From Candidatus Saccharibacteria bacterium oral taxon 955 (GTDB taxonomy: Bacteria; Patescibacteriota; Saccharimonadia; Saccharimonadales; Saccharimonadaceae), in NCBI GenBank assembly GCA_010202265.1, contig CP047918.1, positions 496,001 through 560,000 on the forward strand: 64,000 nucleotides of DNA, written 5' to 3'. Below are positions 17,617-26,053 of the stretch, piece after piece (within the stretch, counting starts at the first letter, position 1; each line of letters starts with the position of its first letter). The position numbers were made by a program, and so were the translations under genes. The notes beneath the pieces are model-generated. The model saw nothing but the letters and a program-made list of their open reading frames with translations. It was not told the origin of the DNA and made no database searches.

Positions 17617-20127
17617 ATGCAACATCTCTACGAACAATTTATACCCGAAAGTTACCGCATCACCTGGGACTTACGAAATATAGCCCGTAAACGACAGGTC
17701 TCAGGCATGGTCGATATCTATGGAACACAGGTTCATGATGGCACGATTCGACTTCATGCAAAACAACTAAACATCAAGCGAGTCCTCGTCAATCAGCAAG
17801 AAATCTCCGAAATGTACATCGAAAAAGACGAGCTGGTTATTCCCCACAAAGGAGCTGGACAAGTAGCTGTCACGATCGAATTTTCTCTCACAGTCAAAGA
17901 CACAATGCACGGAATTTACCCGTGCTATTACACCATGGACGGACATAAGCAAGAACTCTATGCGACCCAATTTGAATCACATCACGCACGCGAAGCCTTT
18001 CCGTGTATTGACGAGCCAGAAGCAAAAGCAACCTTCAACATCACACTCATCACCGAAGACACCACCGTTCTAGGCAACATGCCTATCAAAGAACAGCACC
18101 ATAATGGACCATTGATTGTCACAACCTTCGACACGACGCCTCGCATGAGTAGCTATCTAGTCGCTTTTGTCGTTGGTGACCTCCAGCGAGCCACCGCCTC
18201 AACAAAAAGCGGTGTCGAAGTAAATGTTTACGCCACGAGAGCCCACCGCCCCGAAGCTCTCGCCTGGGCGCTTGAGCATGCGGTAGCGTCAATTGAGTTT
18301 TATGATCAATATTTCGACATACCATACCCACTACCAAAATCTGACCATGTCGCCCTGCCCGACTTCTCATCAGGTGCGATGGAAAACTGGGGGCTAATCA
18401 CCTACCGTGAAGTCGTCCTCCTAGCAGATCCAGCAACCGCCACTATCAGCAGTAAGCGCTACATCACAACCGTGATCGCTCACGAGCTTTCGCACCAGTG
18501 GTTTGGTAACCTCGTTACAATGAAATGGTGGGACAATCTGTGGCTTAACGAAAGTTTTGCTACAATCATGGAGTACTTACCCCCTGACGCACTTCACCCC
18601 GACTGGAATATCTGGTTTGACTTCGCCTCAAACGAAGGCGTCGCCGCGCTTCGCCGCGACAGTATCGATGGCGTCCAGCCAGTCCAGGTTGCCGTTAATC
18701 ATCCTGATGAGATCGGCACGCTGTTTGACGGCGCAATCGTTTACGCAAAAGGTGGACGGCTACTTCGCATGATGCAACTATGGATCGGCGACGACGCTTT
18801 CAGGCGCGGGCTCAAGGCTTACTTCACCAAGCACGCTTATGACAATACAACCGGTGATGACCTCTGGTCGGCACTGTCAGAGGCTAGCGGCAAAGATGTC
18901 GGCACACTGATGAACGCCTGGATTACTCAGCCAGGTTACCCAGTTGTTCACGCCACACTTGAGGACGACAAGCTAACCCTCTCGCAAGAACAGTTCTTTA
19001 TTGGTCCTCATGGCGCCAGCAGCCGTCTCTGGCCAATCCCGCTTGACTCTACTGTCGACACCCTACCAGATATCATGGACCAGCAGACCCTAACAATTCC
19101 ATACATTAGTGATGCACCAGTCTATCTCAACCAACACAATAACGGACATTTCATCACACTCTATGACGCTGAGCTCCGCGCTCGTATTGTTAACGACATT
19201 ATAGCTGGTCGCCTAAGCGAAACTCAACGCGCACAGTATTTGACCGAACAAACCCTACTAGCGCGTGGTGGCTATATCTCAAGCGCTACTCTAGTAGAGC
19301 TACTAACAGCCTTCCAAAACGAGTCAAACGAAAAGGTCTGGCAGGTTATTGCGATGGCAATCTCCGACCTAAAAAGGTTCGTCGAAACTGACAAAACAGC
19401 CGAAGCAAATCTCCGTCGACTAGTCGCCAACCTCGCTCGCCCACAATTCGAGCGTCTAGGCTGGGACCCTATCAATGGTGAGTCCGAAGACGACACTGAG
19501 CTCCGCTCTCTTGTCATCGGCCTGATGATCTACGGTGAGGACGCCAATGTAGTCGCCGAAGCCTCACGACGCTACCACGAGCTAGGGATCGATAGGCTCA
19601 ATTCAGAACTGCGTGGCACTATCCTCACATCTGTAGTCCGAAACGATGACAATCCTCGCGATATCGACGCACTGCTCGATTTATACCGCAAATCATCTGA
19701 CGCCGAGCTAAAGAGCATCATCGCCTCCGCCGTAACCTCGACAAAAAATCACCGACAGATAGCTCGGCTGATCAAGTCTCTGACCGACACCAAGCTCATC
19801 AGACAGCAGGATACGATCCACTGGTACCTCGCCCTACTCCGCAACCGAGACGGACGTACAGCAACCTGGCAGTGGCTACGTCGTCACTGGAAATGGGTCG
19901 AAGCTCACTTCGCCAGCGACAAATCACACGATTACTTCCCGCGTTATTCGGCGTCAGTTCTATCGACCAGGCAACAGCTCGATGAGTTCCGTGACTTTTT
20001 CACGCCTTTACGAGACAACCCAGCCCTGACGCGTGCAATCGACATGGGCCTACTAGACCTGGAAGGACGTATCGCTCTATTAGAACGTGATACAGAAGCA
20101 GTCGCCAGCGCCCTAAATCGTATCTAG
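17617..20127 (+). CDS. pepN: M1 family aminopeptidase (aminopeptidase N)
   Basis: Zinc aminopeptidase of 836 aa that releases N-terminal residues from peptides. SGAMENWG (GAMEN, residues 253-257) binds the free N-terminus. HELSH (289-293) with Glu312 in LNESF makes the HExxH-x18-E zinc site. An ERAP1-like helical C-terminal region follows. No signal peptide is evident, so it probably acts in the cytoplasm. The ATG at 17617 is preferred over an in-frame TTG 30 nt upstream because the -10 element lies between them. Its last 15 nt overlap the convergent rnhB-yraN gene. Confidence 0.95.
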   Translation: MQHLYEQFIPESYRITWDLRNIARKRQVSGMVDIYGTQVHDGTIRLHAKQLNIKRVLVNQQEISEMYIEKDELVIPHKGAGQVAVTIEFSLTVKDTMHGIYPCYYTMDGHKQELYATQFESHHAREAFPCIDEPEAKATFNITLITEDTTVLGNMPIKEQHHNGPLIVTTFDTTPRMSSYLVAFVVGDLQRATASTKSGVEVNVYATRAHRPEALAWALEHAVASIEFYDQYFDIPYPLPKSDHVALPDFSSGAMENWGLITYREVVLLADPATATISSKRYITTVIAHELSHQWFGNLVTMKWWDNLWLNESFATIMEYLPPDALHPDWNIWFDFASNEGVAALRRDSIDGVQPVQVAVNHPDEIGTLFDGAIVYAKGGRLLRMMQLWIGDDAFRRGLKAYFTKHAYDNTTGDDLWSALSEASGKDVGTLMNAWITQPGYPVVHATLEDDKLTLSQEQFFIGPHGASSRLWPIPLDSTVDTLPDIMDQQTLTIPYISDAPVYLNQHNNGHFITLYDAELRARIVNDIIAGRLSETQRAQYLTEQTLLARGGYISSATLVELLTAFQNESNEKVWQVIAMAISDLKRFVETDKTAEANLRRLVANLARPQFERLGWDPINGESEDDTELRSLVIGLMIYGEDANVVAEASRRYHELGIDRLNSELRGTILTSVVRNDDNPRDIDALLDLYRKSSDAELKSIIASAVTSTKNHRQIARLIKSLTDTKLIRQQDTIHWYLALLRNRDGRTATWQWLRRHWKWVEAHFASDKSHDYFPRYSASVLSTRQQLDEFRDFFTPLRDNPALTRAIDMGLLDLEGRIALLERDTEAVASALNRI

Positions 20128-21069
20128 ATACTCGACCACCACTGGTGGCTCGCCAGTCGTCGCAATCGCCGAGAGCCGTAAATCATACGGCTCTTTGAGT
20201 GAGCTAGCGTACAGCGAAGCCGAGAAGCGCATCTGGCGTAATTTCCCTGGTGTAATCGCCTCCATTCCACCGCCAGCTTGATCGTTCTTACGATGCTTTA
20301 CCTCTGTAAAATAAATTACACCGTCCTTACGAGATACAATATCAATCTCGCACCACTTGGTTCGCCAATTCCGTTTGATAATCTCGTGCCCAGCACGAAT
20401 TAAGTATTCCACCGCCACTGTCTCGCTATCATCGCCAATCTGCCTGGTAGTTTTACGACAAGCCTTGGAGGTTCCACCCACAGACAGCTTTCTCTTGTCG
20501 CTATCTAATTGATACTTCTTTAGTGGCGCGAAACTCAATCGATGTAGCGGCGTAATACCCAAACGTTCAATCGCCTCTCGATGGGCAGCAACCCCATATC
20601 CTGCATTTTGTCCAAATCCATAGCCCGGATAGATATTGTCCTGCTCCGCCATATAACGATCTCGCGCCACCTTGGCGAGAATCGACGCTGCTGACACACT
20701 CGGTATCAAAGCATCAGCCTTTGGCATAGTGGTCACGTAGCGCCCTTTTGTCGTACCAGCCAAGAAGTTGACTGTTCCATCAATAATAATTTCATGATAC
20801 GGTACGTGGATCTGTTCAACCGCTCGCCTAGTCGCTAACCGCAGAGCTTCACTCATACCAAGCTCGTCTAGTTCTTTCGCACTCACCCAGCCTAATCCAT
20901 ACGCACTAGCATGTGCGACAATTTCTTTCTCTAGAGACTCACGTTTCTTTTTTGTCAGCTTCTTGCTGTCGTCAAGCCCCTCTATCTGAGCTACACCCAG
21001 CACAACCGCGCCGACCACCAACGGCCCCGCCCATGGGCCGCGCCCCGCCTCATCGATACCAAGAATCAT
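20113..21069 (-). CDS. rnhB: Ribonuclease HII fused to a YraN-type endonuclease-like domain
   Basis: 318 aa in two parts. Residues 1-~195 are RNase HII, which removes ribonucleotides from DNA: GIDEAGRGPWAG supplies Asp6 and Glu7, and ADALIPSVSAASILAKVARD is the second conserved block. Residues ~210-318 are a YraN/UPF0102 domain with the PD-(D/E)xK-like pattern CEIDIVSRKDGVIYFTEVKH. In many bacteria rnhB and yraN are adjacent near rplS; here they are fused and rplS is nearby. A weak TAAACT lies 7 nt before ATG. Both assignments are firm; the YraN function is unknown. Confidence 0.92.
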   Translation of the reverse strand: MILGIDEAGRGPWAGPLVVGAVVLGVAQIEGLDDSKKLTKKKRESLEKEIVAHASAYGLGWVSAKELDELGMSEALRLATRRAVEQIHVPYHEIIIDGTVNFLAGTTKGRYVTTMPKADALIPSVSAASILAKVARDRYMAEQDNIYPGYGFGQNAGYGVAAHREAIERLGITPLHRLSFAPLKKYQLDSDKRKLSVGGTSKACRKTTRQIGDDSETVAVEYLIRAGHEIIKRNWRTKWCEIDIVSRKDGVIYFTEVKHRKNDQAGGGMEAITPGKLRQMRFSASLYASSLKEPYDLRLSAIATTGEPPVVVEYLDTI

Positions 21070-21089
21070 ACTTTATAGTTTACTATTAT

Positions 21090-21118
21090 TTGACTTATTC
21101 TTGGTATTTTTGTATAAT
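21090..21118 (+). promoter_or_regulatory. Promoter of the 21158-21445 orphan gene
   Basis: TTGACT (21090-21095), 17-nt spacer, TATAAT (21113-21118). The leader is about 33 nt with AAGGAAGG before the ATG. Confidence 0.85.
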
Positions 21119-21157
21119 TGTAGCGTTAGTCCACCATCAAAAAGGAAGGATTATGCC

Positions 21158-21445
21158 ATGTGCACCACCAACCTGGGTGAACCATGGACAACAGAGGAGG
21201 AGCTAGAATACCTTAAGGAGGTTGCACGCGACCCACAAAGCCGATATCTATCCGCGAAACTTTCATGTCGGGGCGATATCTATATCGTTTGCGTGGGTAG
21301 AGATCAGGGACGAAGGACAGAGAGGTTCAGCGGCGTAGTAGACGCCAATCAGCTGGAGGAACTCATCAGACTGTTCGACCCTGACGGGTCGATTGAAGAA
21401 AGGTCGGATAGAGGGAGGAATGTAAACTTTATACTCCAACGATAG
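21158..21445 (+). CDS. Small orphan protein, 95 aa
   Basis: Not recognised. It starts MCTTNLGEPWTTEEELEYLK. The ATG at 21158 is chosen over one at 21153 because only this frame is long and AAGGAAGG is 8 nt upstream. It is charged and soluble, with two likely strands (GDIYIVCVGRD, ERFSGVVDANQ) and an acidic/basic C-terminus. Seven of 12 arginines use AGA or AGG. It is a complete private unit: near-consensus promoter, Shine-Dalgarno and GC-rich terminator. Confidence 0.7.
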   Translation: MCTTNLGEPWTTEEELEYLKEVARDPQSRYLSAKLSCRGDIYIVCVGRDQGRRTERFSGVVDANQLEELIRLFDPDGSIEERSDRGRNVNFILQR

Positions 21446-21460
21446 TCTCTATTCCCTTCC

Positions 21461-21505
21461 GACCCCGCCACCCCTTTCATACGATTGGGGCTGGCGGGGT
21501 CATTT
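21461..21505 (+). terminator. Terminator of the 21158-21445 orphan gene
   Basis: GACCCCGCC pairs with GGCGGGGTC, with further inner pairing of CCCC and GGGG, followed by ATTTTC. Confidence 0.75.
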
Positions 21506-21518
21506 TCATACTCAGCAC

Positions 21519-21562
21519 ACAAGAAAACACCCTGGAGCTCAACCACCAGGGTGTTTTCTTGT
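21519..21562. terminator. Terminator of rplS (bidirectional hairpin)
   Basis: Perfect 17-bp stem (21519-21535 with 21546-21562) and a 10-nt loop. A/T runs within the arms give a U-tract on both strands. Confidence 0.85.
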
Positions 21563-21573
21563 AGCTCTAGATA

Positions 21574-22098
21574 CTATTTGTTCTCGGCGTGGCGCGCCTC
21601 GACCTCTGCTTGCTTAGCAGCCAATTCTGCCTCTTCAGCCTCTTTTGCTGCCGCATGCTCTGCCGCCTCGGCAGCCTTTTGCTCCTTGATTCGAGCTTCA
21701 TCTTCTTCGGCATGATCATTCTTTACCGAGTTGACAGCCTCGCGATCAAACTGTACTGCAGTGAGTCGTGCCGACTTACCACTACGCTGACGCAAGTAGC
21801 TGAGGAAGTTTCGGCGAACCTTAGCTCGGCGCATAACTTCGACTTTTTCAACCAGTGGGCTATGGAGCAAGAAACTCTTTTCGACACCGACACCTGACGC
21901 AATCTTGCGAACAGTAATACGGCTTACGTGCTGACCCTTGTTGTCTGTTCGGATTACGACGCCTTCAAATACCTGGATACGCTCTTTGTTACCCTCTTTG
22001 ATTTTTTGGTGAACACGGACCGTATCACCGCTACGAACGTCAACAACCTGGCTCTTTTTTTGCTCGTCATTGACTTTTTGAATCAGTGCAAAACTCAT
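21574..22098 (-). CDS. rplS: Large ribosomal subunit protein bL19 with charged C-terminal extension
   Basis: 174 aa. Residues 1-~115 are canonical bL19, with VRSGDTVRVHQKIKEGNKER, FEGVVIRTDN, SRITVRKIASGVGVEKSFLL and RAKVRRNFLSYLRQRSGKSAR. The last ~55 residues form an Ala/Glu/Lys-rich helix (AEDE, KAAEAAEHAAAKEAEEAELA) not present in E. coli L19. The weak ribosome-binding site AGAGAAG precedes ATG. An extended -10 promoter starts about 110 nt upstream, giving a long leader with hairpins. Confidence 0.95.
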   Translation of the reverse strand: MSFALIQKVNDEQKKSQVVDVRSGDTVRVHQKIKEGNKERIQVFEGVVIRTDNKGQHVSRITVRKIASGVGVEKSFLLHSPLVEKVEVMRRAKVRRNFLSYLRQRSGKSARLTAVQFDREAVNSVKNDHAEEDEARIKEQKAAEAAEHAAAKEAEEAELAAKQAEVEARHAENK

Positions 22099-22215
22099 TT
22101 CTCTTCTCTGGCTTTCAAATTTAATATTACAATCAATCGTTAACTATAGCACACTTTTGAATATTTTAAAAGAGGTTACGCACCTCAAAAACCACCTCAT
22201 ATCCACATAGTCGTA

Positions 22216-22244
22216 ATTATACCACTTTATGCGCAATAAATCAA
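22216..22244 (-). promoter_or_regulatory. Promoter of rplS
   Basis: TTGATT (22239-22244), 17-nt spacer ending in TGG, TATAAT (22216-22221). Start is expected near 22209, about 110 nt before the rplS ATG. The leader contains GAGGT-GCGTA-ACCTC followed by TTTT. Confidence 0.65.
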
Positions 22245-22249
22245 TAGAT

Positions 22250-22255
22250 TATAAT
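22250..22255 (+). promoter_or_regulatory. -10 element of the malic enzyme gene (leaderless type)
   Basis: TATAAT, then 6 nt to the ATG at 22262. The -35 is weak (TTTATG, 18-nt spacer). It is interleaved with the divergent rplS promoter. Confidence 0.6.
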
Positions 22256-22261
22256 GTAGCT

Positions 22262-23395
22262 ATGGACTATAACACTCTTGCACTCCGCCTTCACGAACAG
22301 TACAAAGGCAAAATCACCACCAAGCTTCGTGACCCATCGAAACTTGACAAAGAAAAACTAAGTGCCTACTACAGCCCAGGCGTAGGCGCTATTAGCCAAG
22401 CGATCGCCACCAATCCAGCAGATCTGGGCAAATACACCTGGACCAACAATCTCGTTGCAGTCGTCTCTGACGGCTCTGCTATCTTAGGACTCGGTGACCT
22501 AGGACCAAAGGCCGCGATGCCGGTCATGGAGGGTAAGGCGCTATTATTTAAACATTTTGCCGATATCGACAGTGTGCCGATTGTACTTGACGTCCATACG
22601 CCAGACGAGATAGTCGCGACCGTCAAGGCGATTGCCCCTAGTTTTGGGGCCATCAACCTCGAAGATATCGCCGCACCAAAGTGCTTCGAGATTGAAGAAC
22701 GACTCAAGGCTGAGCTTGACATTCCAGTATTTCATGATGATCAGCACGGCACGGCCGTTGTGACACTTGCTGGGCTAATTAATGCCATGAAAGTCGTCAA
22801 AAAAGACCTCAAAAGTGCAAAAATTGTCATGATTGGCGCTGGTGCGGCCGGTACTGCGATCGCCAAGCTACTTCACAAATATGGTGCGGAGAATATCTAC
22901 GCCGTCGACAGTCGCGGCATCATTTCTGACGCTCGCGACGACTTAAATGAAGAAAAAAAGGCTCTCATGAGCTATCTACGTACCGATATTTCAGGTAAGC
23001 TTAGCGATGCGATTACCGACGCCGACATTTTCATCGGTGTGTCAAAACCAGGCCTCCTCACTCCAGAGTTAGTCGCCAAGATGGCGAATAAACCTGTCGT
23101 CTTTGCTCTCGCCAACCCAGTACCCGAAATCATGCCAGACGTGGCCAAAGAAGCTGGAGTAGCGGTGATCGCTACCGGCCGAAGTGATTTTCCAAATCAA
23201 GTCAACAACGCCATCGCCTTTCCTGGCATATTCCGTGGAGCGCTTGACCATGGAGTCAAAAAAATCACCGACGACCACAAAATTGCCGCCGCCGAAGCAC
23301 TTGCGTCACTCGTCGACAACCCAACTCCTGAGGAAGTTATCCCCTCACCATTTGACGACAGGGTCGTTCCAGCTGTTGCCCAGGTTATTCGCTAG
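22262..23395 (+). CDS. NAD-type malic enzyme
   Basis: Oxidative decarboxylation of malate to pyruvate; 377 aa. Conserved blocks are AYYSPGVGAISQAI, VVSDGSAILGLGDLGPKAAM, NLEDIAAPKCFEIEERL (metal ligands), IPVFHDDQHGTAVV and the Rossmann motif MIGAGAAGTAIAKLL. NAD versus NADP use cannot be decided. An ATG at 22229 adds 11 residues, but the -10 element lies inside that stretch, so MDYNTLALRLHEQ is the preferred N-terminus. It is convergent with the PilB-like gene. Confidence 0.93.
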   Translation: MDYNTLALRLHEQYKGKITTKLRDPSKLDKEKLSAYYSPGVGAISQAIATNPADLGKYTWTNNLVAVVSDGSAILGLGDLGPKAAMPVMEGKALLFKHFADIDSVPIVLDVHTPDEIVATVKAIAPSFGAINLEDIAAPKCFEIEERLKAELDIPVFHDDQHGTAVVTLAGLINAMKVVKKDLKSAKIVMIGAGAAGTAIAKLLHKYGAENIYAVDSRGIISDARDDLNEEKKALMSYLRTDISGKLSDAITDADIFIGVSKPGLLTPELVAKMANKPVVFALANPVPEIMPDVAKEAGVAVIATGRSDFPNQVNNAIAFPGIFRGALDHGVKKITDDHKIAAAEALASLVDNPTPEEVIPSPFDDRVVPAVAQVIR

Positions 23396-23423
23396 AGTGT
23401 CGCAACTAACCCTATAGAGCTGA

Positions 23424-25046
23424 CTAAATCACACGATTAATCTCTTCAATGGTAGTTTCGCCACGAAGAGCAGCCAGTACGCCAGCTTGCTCGAGCGTCA
23501 GCATACCGTGCGATCTTGCAACTTTCTCGATTGTCTCAGAATGGATATCAGAAATATCACCTCTGATAAATTTCTGGATATCTTCATCGACCACCATCTG
23601 CTCCATAATTACCATGCGTCCACGGTATCCAAACGGCGCATCATTACTCGGCTTCGGTCGCCAAAGCTTAAATGAATCAAGATCTGGATGATCGATACCC
23701 TCTGGTATCCCTTCAAGTACTTTTCTCACATAATTTCGCGTCGCCTCGTCGGGTTCATAGGCTTCTTTCGTCTCATCGACAAGTCGTCGAACGAGACGCT
23801 GAGCAATCACGAGACGAACCGCTGAGCTAAATATCGGATTTACGCCGATCATATCGATAATACGACTAAATGCCGCGCTGGTTGAGCTAGCGTGAAAGCT
23901 CGAAAGCACCAAATGTCCAGTGATAGATGCCTGGATCGCTGTCCGCGCCGTATCAACATCACGAATCTCGCCGACCATCACTACATCTGGATCGAGGCGC
24001 AAGACGCTCCTCAGGCCGTCGGCAAAACTCTGTCCATGCGTCGTATCGATCGGGATCTGAGAAATACCAGATAGACCATATTCGATCGGATCCTCAAGTG
24101 TTATCAGCTTTCTATCTGATGTATTGAGAGCATTTAGCATGCTATAAAGCGTAGTTGACTTACCCGACCCAGTCGGTCCTACCATCAATACCAAGCCACG
24201 TGGATGACTAATCACTTCATCAATTTCACGACGTTGTTTTTCTGGGATACCAAGCAGATCGAGATTTAGTAGCGACTCATCAAAATTAAACAAACGAAGC
24301 ACCGCATCTTGACCGTACATTGTCGGTACAGTTTCTACGCGCAAGTTAAGCAAGTGCGTTCCTTGGCTAGTCGTGATCTCCTTTTGCATATGCCCCGACT
24401 GACTCTCCTGCGAAGCTGAACTAACTCCAGCCCGACTAGCCAACTCGCCCATTATCACCCGATAACGTTCAGGATTGAGATGAGCAACAGGATGAAGCGC
24501 CCCGTCGACACGTAGGCGTACACGGATATTGTCACGCTCGTTCTCGATGTGTATATCGCTCGCACCCAGCTTATCAGCCTGCTGAATCAGATAATCAAAC
24601 AGCTCACCACTACTAACGCTGTTTAGTGTCCGACTCACCTCGGCAATTGTGTCGCTATCGCCATCTTTTGCAATCTTGATATCGTTGTATATGGTCTTTT
24701 TTGGAGGGTCATAACGAAGCATGAGAGCACGATAACCACTCAGGCTAATCAAAAAGAACTGAATGATGTGACCTTGCTCGTTATACTCTTTACGCATTTT
24801 TTCGATAACCGACTGCGGAGTCTGAGCAGTCACGCCAAACTGAAACGAAGTCTGACCATCTCCTTTGACCAGTGGCACCATCTTGTCTCGGTGCATCGCC
24901 TCGATCGGCATTACATCTAGGGCTAGAGGCAAGTTCTCTTCAAATTCTCGTGTATCAATATAAGGAAACCCAAGTATGTCCCCACGTTGCTTAGTGGAGC
25001 GCTCGTCTTGATCACGTCGACGACGCTGTATTTCTTGCTCGTCCAT
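23424..25046 (-). CDS. Type IV pilus / type II secretion assembly ATPase (PilB/GspE family)
   Basis: 540-aa motor ATPase. The N-terminal domain includes LFDYLIQQADKLGASDIHIE, the usual GspE entry. Then come Walker A GPTGSGKSTTLYSML near residue 289, ITLEDPIEYGLSG, Asp box LDPDVVMVGEIRDVDTA, and His box TGHLVLSSFHASS. The tetracysteine zinc motif of many PilB proteins is absent. It is shorter than typical PilB, lacking a full MshEN domain. Other pilus genes are not in the window. A -10-like TACTAT lies 8 nt before ATG. Confidence 0.92.
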   Translation of the reverse strand: MDEQEIQRRRRDQDERSTKQRGDILGFPYIDTREFEENLPLALDVMPIEAMHRDKMVPLVKGDGQTSFQFGVTAQTPQSVIEKMRKEYNEQGHIIQFFLISLSGYRALMLRYDPPKKTIYNDIKIAKDGDSDTIAEVSRTLNSVSSGELFDYLIQQADKLGASDIHIENERDNIRVRLRVDGALHPVAHLNPERYRVIMGELASRAGVSSASQESQSGHMQKEITTSQGTHLLNLRVETVPTMYGQDAVLRLFNFDESLLNLDLLGIPEKQRREIDEVISHPRGLVLMVGPTGSGKSTTLYSMLNALNTSDRKLITLEDPIEYGLSGISQIPIDTTHGQSFADGLRSVLRLDPDVVMVGEIRDVDTARTAIQASITGHLVLSSFHASSTSAAFSRIIDMIGVNPIFSSAVRLVIAQRLVRRLVDETKEAYEPDEATRNYVRKVLEGIPEGIDHPDLDSFKLWRPKPSNDAPFGYRGRMVIMEQMVVDEDIQKFIRGDISDIHSETIEKVARSHGMLTLEQAGVLAALRGETTIEEINRVI

Positions 25047-25131
25047 TTATATTTATAGTAGCAAATCGCTTGTGGTTTTTGTAGCCTATCGCATCCAGAC
25101 GCTCACCACTCCTACCTATATCTAAATTTCA

Positions 25132-25140
25132 TGATATAAT
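25132..25140 (+). promoter_or_regulatory. Extended -10 promoter of the 25172-25444 orphan gene
   Basis: TGATATAAT with a poor -35. The leader of about 25 nt contains GAGGAAGG, 9 nt before ATG. Confidence 0.7.
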
Positions 25141-25171
25141 ATCCCAAGTCTCTAGAGGAAGGATACTTGAG

Positions 25172-25444
25172 ATGTTTTTTACACGGAGGCACACAGTACC
25201 GGCTCGTAACGGGTACCGTTACCTGGATTGGGACGAGTGCATCTACGGGCCTGAGCTACAACAAACGTCGGCTGTTCTCGTCTTTTTGAAAGATACACCC
25301 CACCTAATCGATGGTGTCCTGGCGCCGGGAAAGAGAAGCGCGAGGGTAAAGACAAGACGACGGTGGTGGCTTTTCGGTCCACCTGAGATTGTCGCCGCCG
25401 ACCTAGGCTGGGGCATGCACCCAGCAAGAGTAGTAGTCCTCTGA
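25172..25444 (+). CDS. Small orphan protein, 90 aa, basic
   Basis: Not recognised. It begins MFFTRRHTVPARNGYRYLDW and has an Arg/Trp-rich segment RVKTRRRWWLFGPPE near residue 60. No clear membrane helix is present. Half of its ten arginines use AGA or AGG. Private extended -10 promoter, good Shine-Dalgarno and strong terminator make it a real expressed unit. A longer reading frame on the opposite strand is judged a shadow. Confidence 0.6.
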   Translation: MFFTRRHTVPARNGYRYLDWDECIYGPELQQTSAVLVFLKDTPHLIDGVLAPGKRSARVKTRRRWWLFGPPEIVAADLGWGMHPARVVVL

Positions 25445-25452
25445 CCAAGACG

Positions 25453-25490
25453 CCCCTTTGTGTCGCGATAACGTGACGCAAAGGGGTATT
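25453..25490 (+). terminator. Terminator of the 25172-25444 orphan gene
   Basis: CCCCTTTG pairs with CAAAGGGG, with inner GTCGCG/CGTGAC pairing, then TATTTC. Confidence 0.75.
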
Positions 25491-25500
25491 TCATATGTAT

Positions 25501-25506
25501 TATAAT
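25501..25506 (+). promoter_or_regulatory. -10 element of the SpoU methyltransferase gene
   Basis: TATAAT, then 10 nt to the ATG at 25517. The leader would be absent or a few nucleotides long. Confidence 0.5.
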
Positions 25507-25516
25507 TAGACCAACC

Positions 25517-26053
25517 ATGTCAGAAATTATCGTAATCGCTCACAATATCCGCTCAACCCATAACGTCGGTAGTATTTTTCGTACCTGCGAAGGTTTTGGC
25601 GTGAAACGTATTATCCTCAGTGGCTACACGCCCTACCCCGAGCTTTCTCTAGACCCCAAAAACCCCTCGCGTGCTCATATCGATAGCAAGGTAACCCAAA
25701 AAGACCCTAGGTTACCTCACGTTCGGCAAAAGATCACGCGCGACATCCACAAAACTGCCCTTGGCGCAGAAGCAATCGTCCCATTTGAATATCACGACAC
25801 ACTAGATCTAGGCACGCTAGATATAGCGGGTTATCGACTAGTGGCGCTTGAGCAAGCCCCGAACTCTATCGACATACATCGCTATCAACCAACCAACAAG
25901 ATTGCCCTGTTGCTTGGCGAAGAAGTTCACGGAATCGAGCCAGAACTTCTCAAAAAAGTCCACGACACCATAGAAATCCCTATGTGTGGCAAAAAAGAGT
26001 CGTTTAATGTTTCTGTAGCCACCGGTATCGCACTCTATGCGCTTACATCCTAG
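25517..26053 (+). CDS. SpoU/TrmH family RNA 2'-O-methyltransferase
   Basis: 178-aa SPOUT-fold methyltransferase. The three family motifs are present: NIRSTHNVGSIFRTCEGFG near the N-terminus, IALLLGEEVHGI near 130, and IEIPMCGKKESFNVSVATGIALY at the C-terminus forming the knot. It has no N-terminal substrate-binding extension, so tRNA versus rRNA target cannot be told. Its stop abuts the dnaE stop with no intervening base. Confidence 0.9.
   Translation: MSEIIVIAHNIRSTHNVGSIFRTCEGFGVKRIILSGYTPYPELSLDPKNPSRAHIDSKVTQKDPRLPHVRQKITRDIHKTALGAEAIVPFEYHDTLDLGTLDIAGYRLVALEQAPNSIDIHRYQPTNKIALLLGEEVHGIEPELLKKVHDTIEIPMCGKKESFNVSVATGIALYALTS

Noticed and set aside
25179-25518. Minus-strand frames over the 25172-25444 orphan gene
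   Set aside because: The plus-strand frame has the promoter, Shine-Dalgarno and terminator in the right order; the minus frames have none.
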